From RYN-230 sp963713815 (GTDB lineage Bacteria > Actinomycetota > Actinomycetes > Streptosporangiales > Streptosporangiaceae), in NCBI GenBank assembly GCA_963713815.1, contig CAVQNH010000045.1, positions 310,001 to 374,000 on the forward strand: a stretch of 64,000 nucleotides of DNA. The letters run 5' to 3'. The translations under genes and the position numbers were made by a program. Each line of letters starts with the position of its first letter. Within the stretch, counting starts at the first letter, position 1. The notes below the pieces were generated by a model, which was not told the origin of the DNA, did not search any database, and saw only the letters and a list, made by a program, of their open reading frames with translations. This document shows, in pieces, positions 58,880 to 64,000 of this stretch.

Positions 58880-59218
58880 CTACGGGACGGTCGCCGTCGC
58901 CGTCGGCGTGACGGTGGGGCTGGGAGTGGCCGCGGGCGGGCTGGGCGTGCTGCCGACGGTGGTGGGGGCCGGAGTCGCGGACGGCGCCGCGCTGTGGCGG
59001 GGAGCAGCGGTTGCCGTGTGGCGGCCGGACGGCGACGCTGACGGCCGGGTGGCGGACGGGACGGGGGTGGCCGGGTGGGTGGCGGAGCTGGCCGGGGTCT
59101 GGGCCGGGCCGCCGACCTGGGCGACCGTATCGGGCCGCACGAGCAGGTAGACGGCCAGGGTGAGCAGGAAGAAGGCGCAGAGGGCGAGCGTGGAGCGCCG
59201 GATCCGGAGCCGGGTCAT
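58880..59218 (-). CDS. Small membrane-anchored Ser/Thr/Pro/Ala-rich protein
   Basis: The 112-residue protein has one N-terminal membrane segment (LALCAFFLLTLAVYLLV near residues 11-27) and a long exported tail rich in Ala, Pro, Ser and Thr (TPSPTVTPTATATVP). The ATG overlaps the MscS stop as ATGA, so it is the second gene of an operon. The tail is probably disordered and may span the cell wall. The family is not recognised. Confidence 0.65.
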   Translation of the reverse strand: MTRLRIRRSTLALCAFFLLTLAVYLLVRPDTVAQVGGPAQTPASSATHPATPVPSATRPSASPSGRHTATAAPRHSAAPSATPAPTTVGSTPSPPAATPSPTVTPTATATVP

Positions 59219-60105
59219 GGCGACCCCGTGGGCTCGGCGGTGTCCAGGCCAGCCGGTATGTTGATCCCGGCCCGGAGCAGGGCCGCGGTGATGCGGACCC
59301 GCAGCGCCCGGCCGACCTGGAACTGCTTGCCGGGCATGGTCCGGGCCACGATGCGGATCTGGAACTGGTCGATGTCCATGCTCTCGACCCCCATTACCGC
59401 CGGCGGGTCCAGCAGCAGGTCGTGCAGTTCCGGATCGGCGTAGGCGTCGGCTCCGACCCGGGCCAGGAGTTCGCTGACCGCGGCGACATCCGCGCTGGCC
59501 GGCACGGGCACGTCGATCACGGCCCGGGCCCAGTCCCGGGACAGGTTGATGACCTGGACGATCTGCCCGTTGGGCGTGGTGACCACCTCACCGTCGACGG
59601 TCCGGATCCGGGTGATGCGCAGCGTGACCTCTTCCACGGTCCCCGTCACGGAGATGGACACCCCCGTCACGTTGAGGCGGACCAGGTCCCCGAAGCCGTA
59701 CTGATGCTCGGCGACCATGAAGAACCCGGCCAGCACGTCCTGCACGATGCGCTGGGCGCCGAACCCCAGGGCCACGCCCACCACCGTCGCCGGTGCGACG
59801 AACCCGCTCAGCGGCACCCCGAACCGCTGGGCGACCAGCACCGCGGTCAGGCAGTAGATCAGGACCAGGAAGCTCCAGGTCACGACCTGGGTCACCGCGT
59901 GCCGGTGCTTGGCCGCCTCGGACCGCAGGAAGCTGTCCCCGTTCCCGGAGTGCGCGTCGATGTGAGCGGTGATCCGGCCGCCCAGCCAGGTCGCGAACCG
60001 GGTCAGCAGCACCGCCCCCGTCACGAGCAGCACGATTTCCAGCCCGCTGCCGCGCGCCCAGACCCCGATGTCGGTGAGCGGCGCCACCGCGCCGGGCATC
60101 ATCAT
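59215..60105 (-). CDS. Small-conductance mechanosensitive channel (MscS family)
   Basis: The 296-residue protein has three to four N-terminal membrane segments. The last is the pore helix GVPLSGFVAPATVVGVALGF, followed by AQRIVQDVLAGFFMVAEHQY, the MscS signature. The beta domain (GTVEEVTLRITRIRTVDGEV, TPNGQIVQVIN) comes next, then a C-terminal alpha/beta domain. Such channels open on osmotic downshock. An ATG triplet run starts the gene, and the small anchored protein is coupled downstream. Confidence 0.92.
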   Translation of the reverse strand: MMMPGAVAPLTDIGVWARGSGLEIVLLVTGAVLLTRFATWLGGRITAHIDAHSGNGDSFLRSEAAKHRHAVTQVVTWSFLVLIYCLTAVLVAQRFGVPLSGFVAPATVVGVALGFGAQRIVQDVLAGFFMVAEHQYGFGDLVRLNVTGVSISVTGTVEEVTLRITRIRTVDGEVVTTPNGQIVQVINLSRDWARAVIDVPVPASADVAAVSELLARVGADAYADPELHDLLLDPPAVMGVESMDIDQFQIRIVARTMPGKQFQVGRALRVRITAALLRAGINIPAGLDTAEPTGSP

Positions 60106-60230
60106 ATTTGCCTCACTTTGACCTATTTCGTTCCTCCGGGCCGCAGGCGACCGAGGATAGCCCGGCCGTCAACGGCCCGGGGCCCGGTGGCCTGCGCCGG
60201 GCCGCGGACCGGGGCGGCACGGGGCAGGTC

Positions 60231-60680
60231 TCAGGGGCTGGCGTGGTGGGCCAGGACCCGGGAGAGCAGCCGGATCAGCTGGTCCCGTTCCTCCGGTGAC
60301 AGCGGGGCGAGCAGTTCGTCCTGGACGCCGGCCACCAGCTTCTCCAGCTGGTCCAGGCACGCCGTACCCGCCGGGGTGATGGTGACGATATTGCGGCGGT
60401 GATCGGCCGGATCGGGGGTGCGCTCGACCAGGCCGCGGCCGCCGAGCTCGTTCAGGGCGGCCACCACGTCGCTGCGGTCGATGCCGCTGCGGCGGCTCAG
60501 GCTGGCCTGGCTGGCCGGCCCGAACTCCTGCAGCGCGGCCAGCAGGCGGTAGTGGTAGCCACGCGTGCCCGCGGCGGCGAACGTCGCGGCCAGCAGCCGG
60601 TGCGCATGCGCCGCGGTCTGGCTGATCAGCCAGGTCGGCTTGGCGGTCAGCCGGGCGGGCGTGGTCTCGGCCGTGGTCAT
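60231..60680 (-). CDS. MarR family transcriptional regulator
   Basis: The 149-residue protein has the winged helix ASLSRRSGIDRSDVVAALNE, then GRGLVERTPDPADHRRNIVT, the classic MarR wing DxxDxR. The C-terminal dimerisation helix is rich in Leu and Glu. It is divergent from another MarR-like gene, and three TTGG/CCAA inverted repeats lie between the two starts, so autoregulation is likely. Confidence 0.92.
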   Translation of the reverse strand: MTTAETTPARLTAKPTWLISQTAAHAHRLLAATFAAAGTRGYHYRLLAALQEFGPASQASLSRRSGIDRSDVVAALNELGGRGLVERTPDPADHRRNIVTITPAGTACLDQLEKLVAGVQDELLAPLSPEERDQLIRLLSRVLAHHASP

Positions 60681-60701
60681 GCGGGCCAGTCTAAGCCACT
60701 T

Positions 60702-60756
60702 GTTGGCCGGGCCAACGATTGATAGTGTTGGTCGTCACCAATGTTGGCCACACCAA
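60702..60756. promoter_or_regulatory. Three TTGG...CCAA operators between the facing MarR-like genes
   Basis: GTTGGCC-G-GGCCAAC (60702-60716), TTGGT-CGTC-ACCAA (60728-60741) and TTGG-CCACA-CCAA (60744-60756) are three inverted repeats with the same half-site. They cover the space between the two starts. Confidence 0.75.
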
Positions 60757-60778
60757 TCAATTCGGAGGCGACGGACCC

Positions 60779-61225
60779 ATGTCCACCACTACTCCCGCAT
60801 TCGGCGCCCAGATCCTCGGCCAGACCGAGAAGGCCCTCAACGCGATCCTGGACCGGCAGCTGGCCGGGACCGGCCTGACTGAACCGGACTGGATCACCCT
60901 GACCCTGACCGCCGCCAGCGGCGGCACCCTGGGCCGGGACCAGCTGGAGAGCCGGGTGGCCGGGGCGCTGAAGGTCAGCCCGGCGATGGCTCAGGCCCGT
61001 ATCGCCGGCCTGGCCGACGCTCAGCTCCTGCGGACCGGCGGCGGCGATGAGCCGCAGGTGACGCTGACTGATGCCGGGCAGCGGCTGCACGGCCAGATCC
61101 GCGGGGCGGTCACCGAGATCACCGAGCGGATGTGGGGCGACCTTCCCGCCGGGGACCTGGTGACCGCGGGCCGTGTCCTGAGCGTGGTCCTGGCCCGGGC
61201 CAACGCCGAACTGGGCGCCGCCTAG
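60779..61225 (+). CDS. MarR-like winged-helix protein
   Basis: ATG at 60779 follows GGAGG. The 148-residue protein has LDRQLAGTGLTEPDWITLTL, an alpha-helical start, the recognition region LKVSPAMAQARIAGLADAQL and a wing-like GDEPQVTLTDAGQRLHGQIR. The layout matches a MarR fold, though it is too weak to be sure of DNA binding. It shares the divergent operator region with the MarR regulator at 60231-60680 and is probably its target. Confidence 0.7.
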   Translation: MSTTTPAFGAQILGQTEKALNAILDRQLAGTGLTEPDWITLTLTAASGGTLGRDQLESRVAGALKVSPAMAQARIAGLADAQLLRTGGGDEPQVTLTDAGQRLHGQIRGAVTEITERMWGDLPAGDLVTAGRVLSVVLARANAELGAA

Positions 61226-61260
61226 CCCGGGACGGCGCCGGGTGCGGCTGAGCGCCGGCG

Positions 61261-61303
61261 CCTGTCCCGGCCCGCCCGTCCCGGACCGCCCGTCCCGGAC
61301 CGC
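61261..61303. repeat. Short tandem repeat, about 14-base unit
   Basis: CCGCCCGTCCCGGA-like units occur about three times in the gap after the MarR-like gene. Confidence 0.55.
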
Positions 61304-61385
61304 CGGTGTCGAGCGCGGCCCGCCGGTTCCGACTCCTTGGTGAGCGGGGCCGTCGGGGTCCCGGCCAGGAACAGGAGCCGTCATC

Positions 61386-61926
61386 ATGACCGCAGCAACC
61401 CGCCACACCGACGCCAGCCACACCGACGCCCGGGACACCGACGCCCGGGACACCGTGCCCGGACGCCAGTGCCCGGAGGACCGCCGGCACCCGGGCCGCC
61501 GCCCGGCTCGCCGCGCTTCCGATTCCGGTCGCCGGGGCCGCCGCCGCCCTGGCCGCCGCGATCGTGCTGTACGGCTACGGGGCGCTGGCCCGGGCCCTGT
61601 CGGTGCCGATGCGGGCCGGCGAACCGGGCGCCAGCCACGCGCAGGCCATCACGCCGGCCAGCTTCGCCGCAGGCGCCATCTTCTGCACCGTCCTCGGCAC
61701 GATCCTGGCCATGATCCTCGCCGCCCGCGCCGCCGGCCCCGCGCGGGCCTTCCTGCGCACCACGCTGGTCCTGGTCGCGGTGTCACTGGCCTTCCCGCTG
61801 GCCGCCGGCCATACGGCGGTCGCGACCAGGCTCACCCTGGCGCTGGGGCACCTGATCGCCGCCGCCATCGTCATCCCGCTCATCACCCTGCGCCTGGCGC
61901 GGGCCCGCGAGCGTCGTCATGCCTGA
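61386..61926 (+). CDS. DUF6069-like membrane protein (frameshifted)
   Basis: ATG at 61386 follows CAGGAGCC. The first 25 residues are a repeat-coded hydrophilic stretch (HTDASHTDARDTDARDT). After a shift near 61480 come four hydrophobic segments: LPIPVAGAAAALAAAIVLYG, ASFAAGAIFCTVLGTILAMI, TLVLVAVSLAFPLAAG and ALGHLIAAAIVIPLITLRLA. The pattern resembles DUF6069 proteins of actinomycetes, of unknown role. Total length is 180 codons plus one base, consistent with one indel. Confidence 0.65.
61404..61462. repeat. 15-base tandem repeat at the start of the DUF6069-like gene
   Basis: Four copies of a CACACCGACGCCCGG-type unit encode HTDA/DTDAR repeats directly after the start codon. Confidence 0.75.
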
Positions 61927-61951
61927 CGAACGGACCGGGCCGGGTCTCTGC

Positions 61952-62479
61952 TCAGGACTCCGTGATGAGGTAGGCCACGTCGACCTCCCACTTCGAGGGG
62001 TCGGGCTCGGCGGCGGGATTGGTGAGGTAGTGCTCGGCGCGGGCGCGCCAGGCCGTGCCCTCCGGCGTATCCCAGCTGTCGAACGTGATCCCCTGCTCCT
62101 CGGCCCACCGCTGCAGGGCCGCGTTGCTGGCGATCAGGCCGTCGTAGGGCCCGGTGTGCCGGAGGACCGCGTACTGGCCGGCCGGGAGGACCCCGGGCGT
62201 GATGCGCCCGCCGTCACCGCTGTCGCCGTCACTGCCGCCGTCGTCGATGGCCGTGGCGACCGGTACACCCATCTCGATCTGGAGTCCGGCCGCCATGTCG
62301 ATGACGAGGTAGCGGATGAACGGCGGCCCGGCGGGCGCGATGGCGTGCCGGGCCAGCCAGCCGAACAGTTCCGGGAAGGCCTGGTCGACGGCCCCGGCCA
62401 GCGACTCCATCGTGACCTGCATCGGGATGGCGGCGTAGGACTGTGCCTCGCGCCGCTGGATCTGCACCTCAGGGTCCAT
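61952..62479 (-). CDS. GyrI-like (AraC effector-binding domain) protein
   Basis: The 175-residue protein starts MDPEVQIQRREAQSYAAIPM and has the GyrI-like SOUL-fold features LQIEMGVPVATAI, LPAGQYAVLRHTGPYDGLIA and the acidic end WEVDVAYLITES. Stand-alone members bind or hydrolyse small amphipathic molecules. No DNA-binding domain is fused. It stands alone on the minus strand. Confidence 0.88.
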   Translation of the reverse strand: MDPEVQIQRREAQSYAAIPMQVTMESLAGAVDQAFPELFGWLARHAIAPAGPPFIRYLVIDMAAGLQIEMGVPVATAIDDGGSDGDSGDGGRITPGVLPAGQYAVLRHTGPYDGLIASNAALQRWAEEQGITFDSWDTPEGTAWRARAEHYLTNPAAEPDPSKWEVDVAYLITES

Positions 62480-62546
62480 AGCGGGATCTCCGGCCGTTGG
62501 GTGTGGGTCTCACCGGTAGGACCGTCCGCTGGCCCCGGACTCATCG

Positions 62547-62720
62547 CTAGACCGGGTGTCTGTCCCGTTCCGGGAAGGCCCGGGTGACCGCGGCGGTGCG
62601 GCTGGAAACGTCCAGGCGGCGGTAGATGTTTTCCAGGGTGCGTGCGGACGGTGCCCTCCGACAGGCCGAGTCGCCGGGCAATCTGGGGGTCACCGCAGCC
62701 GGGAGCTTGACCAGCTGGGC
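62547..62720 (-). pseudogene. LuxR-type helix-turn-helix remnant
   Basis: Read leftward, GDPQIARRLGLSEGTVRTH followed by LENIYRRLDVSSRTAAVTRA is a LuxR/GerE recognition helix and C-terminus. An extra C in a CCC run near 62639-62641 splits the two halves between frames. I find no receiver or other N-terminal domain upstream, only GC-rich sequence with stops. It appears to be a decayed or truncated regulator. Confidence 0.6.
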
Positions 62721-62925
62721 CGGGCGGTCCGCGCGCACCTCGATGATCCCGGAACGCTCGTCATGCCGCACCTGTCCTTCCTGGTCTGGGGCCGCAAGCC
62801 GAGGCGGCGCGCAGGTACGACACGCGGCGCAGCCCGGGGGAGCACCCGCGCATCAGGCACAGCCTGCCCGGGCGGTCGCAGGCTGCCGTACAGCCCGGCC
62901 CGGGACACGGTCGTGTCACGAGCTC

Positions 62926-62965
62926 GTTCGCACATTTCTATTGTGCGAACGAACATTGTCAATGT
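62926..62965. promoter_or_regulatory. Two inverted repeats upstream of the DeoR gene, probable operator
   Basis: GTTCGCAC-(9)-GTGCGAAC (62926-62950) and ACATTG-T-CAATGT (62953-62965) lie directly upstream of the DeoR start. DeoR proteins often repress themselves and the next gene from such sites. Confidence 0.65.
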
Positions 62966-62976
62966 ACGTTTGAGTC

Positions 62977-63735
62977 ATGGACGCGGCGGAACGAATTGAC
63001 CGGCTCGTGGAGGCTCTCCGGCGTGCGGGCCGGGTTAACGTCGCGGCGGCCGCCGCTGAGTTCGGGGCCGCGGAGATGACCATACGGCGCGACCTGGATG
63101 TCCTGGTCGATCGCGGAGTCGCACGGCGGGTGCGCGGTGGCGCGGTCAACTTGATGATGCGGGGCGAGGAGCTGCCGTTCGCCATGAGGGAGCTCGACGC
63201 TCCCGGCCCCAAGAAACGCATCGGCAGCGAGGCCGCGAGCCTGGTCGTGGACGGCGAGGCGATCGGACTGGACAGCGGCACAACCGTCGTGGAAGTCGCC
63301 CGTGCGCTGGCCGACCGCCGGCTGACGGCCATGCCGCTGTCCCTTCATGCCGCGATGGTGCTGTCCGCTTCGGCGTCGGTCCGCCTGCTGATGCCGGGCG
63401 GCGAAACCCGTCCCGGCGAGCTCGCCATGGTCGGCCCGCTCGCCCTGGCCAGCATCGCGTCGGTCCGGTTCGACACGGTGGTGCTCGGCTGCTGCGGGAT
63501 CTCACCCGACGGCTACGTCATGGCCCACGACCTCGGCGATGCCGCGGTAAAGCAGGCTCTCTTCGCGTCGGCCGGACGCCGGATCCTGGTCGCGGACGCC
63601 GCGAAGTTCGGGCGGTCGGCCCTGGCCGTTGCCGGCCAGCTGTCCGCGTTCGACATCGTCGTCACCGAGACGTCCGCCCCTGCTGAACCGCTCGCGAAGC
63701 TTGAGGCCACCGGGGTGGACGTGCGGCGTGTCTAG
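62977..63735 (+). CDS. DeoR family transcriptional regulator
   Basis: The 252-residue protein has the DeoR helix-turn-helix (VNVAAAAAEFGAAEMTIRRD, then RGVARRVRGGAV) and the sugar-phosphate sensor domain with IGLDSGTTVVEVARALADR and the late VADAAKFGRSALAVAG. The DSGTT loop binds a phosphorylated effector in relatives. The MFS gene starts inside its last codons, so the two form an operon and the transporter is the likely target. Confidence 0.93.
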   Translation: MDAAERIDRLVEALRRAGRVNVAAAAAEFGAAEMTIRRDLDVLVDRGVARRVRGGAVNLMMRGEELPFAMRELDAPGPKKRIGSEAASLVVDGEAIGLDSGTTVVEVARALADRRLTAMPLSLHAAMVLSASASVRLLMPGGETRPGELAMVGPLALASIASVRFDTVVLGCCGISPDGYVMAHDLGDAAVKQALFASAGRRILVADAAKFGRSALAVAGQLSAFDIVVTETSAPAEPLAKLEATGVDVRRV

Positions 63736-64000
63736 TTCCGCCCAGGTGCTTCAGCGCCGCGCCCGCTCAGCCCCGAGCCGGTGGCCGCGCATCGCGGTCA
63801 CCGCCGTGTTTGTCGTGCACGGGCTGTTGTTCGCATCCTGGACGGCGCATATCCCGCACGTCATGCGGCACCTGGGGCTCACGGACGGAACGCTGGGCAT
63901 CGCGCTCCTCGGGGCACCGGTCGGGTCGGTCACGGCGATGCTGCTGGCGTCCTACCTGATCCCGAGGGTCGGCAGCCGCCGCGTCGTGCAGACGGCCCTG
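63728..64000 (+). CDS. MFS transporter, N-terminal fragment
   Basis: GTG at 63728 overlaps the DeoR stop by 8 bases. The first 91 codons in the window encode a basic head, a first membrane helix (IAVTAVFVVHGLLFASWTAH), then GLTDGTLGIALLGAPVGSVT and the second helix MLLASYLIPRVGSRRVVQ. This resembles the YfmO/fucose-permease-like MFS group. The gene continues past the window. Coupling to a DeoR regulator suggests a sugar or nucleoside substrate. Confidence 0.85.
   Translation, partial: MSSSAQVLQRRARSAPSRWPRIAVTAVFVVHGLLFASWTAHIPHVMRHLGLTDGTLGIALLGAPVGSVTAMLLASYLIPRVGSRRVVQTAL

Noticed and set aside
58858..59150. C-terminal extension of the PabBCA fusion
   Set aside because: It runs antisense through the small anchored protein gene that is coupled to MscS, and has no amidotransferase features. 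The normal PabA end lies just before 58857.

Overview
The window is about 70% GC, with short intergenic gaps, strong GGAGG-type ribosome binding sites, many overlapping start/stop codons (ATGA, GTGA, TGATG) and family content typical of a high-GC filamentous actinomycete: three S-adenosyl methyltransferases of the actinobacterial DUF574/Methyltransf_19 type, DHA2 drug exporters, a fasciclin lipoprotein and secreted discoidin/beta-helix and GH18 proteins. I cannot name the genus. I see no rRNA, tRNA, CRISPR, transposase or phage genes.

Layout. 0-5 kb: VOC protein (partial), class II aldolase, DUF429 protein, L,D-transpeptidase and TPR protein (the last four broken by frameshifts), truncated hemoglobin. 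5-14.6 kb: secreted beta-helix protein, MFS exporters, methyltransferase, DUF1810 protein, membrane molybdo-oxidoreductase with fasciclin lipoprotein, zinc-ribbon protein, spermidine synthase-like protein. 14.6-32.9 kb: a catabolic island with an IclR regulator, a ribose-type sugar ABC transporter, two SDRs, a sugar epimerase/dehydrogenase, a UxuA-like dehydratase, a CaiB-type CoA-transferase, a fused IpdAB-like CoA-transferase, an enoyl-CoA hydratase, an FAH hydrolase and two 2-keto-4-pentenoate hydratase-like enzymes. 33-45 kb: membrane protein, large GHKL ATPase, secreted GH18 and discoidin/beta-helix proteins, M1 peptidase, PPOX protein, second methyltransferase, TetR. 45-55 kb: MarR/esterase pair, two MFS exporters divergent from a double-AsnC regulator, F420-type oxidoreductase, cupin, third methyltransferase, L-2-hydroxyglutarate oxidase. 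55-64 kb: Phd/VapC toxin-antitoxin pair, a PabB-PabC-PabA fusion, MscS channel, two facing MarR-like genes, DUF6069 and GyrI-like proteins, DeoR regulator with an MFS transporter that runs off the end.

The island looks like one regulon. The long leftward operon and the short rightward enoyl-CoA hydratase operon diverge from one intergenic region rich in TTCCG/CGGAA half-sites. A similar site lies in front of the FAH-hydratase pair next to the IclR gene. My reading is that a sugar-like compound is imported, oxidised and dehydrated in the manner of non-phosphorylative sugar-acid pathways, and then finished through CoA-thioester and FAH chemistry. This mixture does not match any pathway I can name.

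About 20 genes appear split by single-base shifts although reading continues with conserved motifs in the next frame, including the folate-pathway fusion that should be needed for growth. I take most of these as base-calling or assembly indels rather than true decay, but this cannot be settled from the sequence. Coordinates of such genes span the whole inferred gene.
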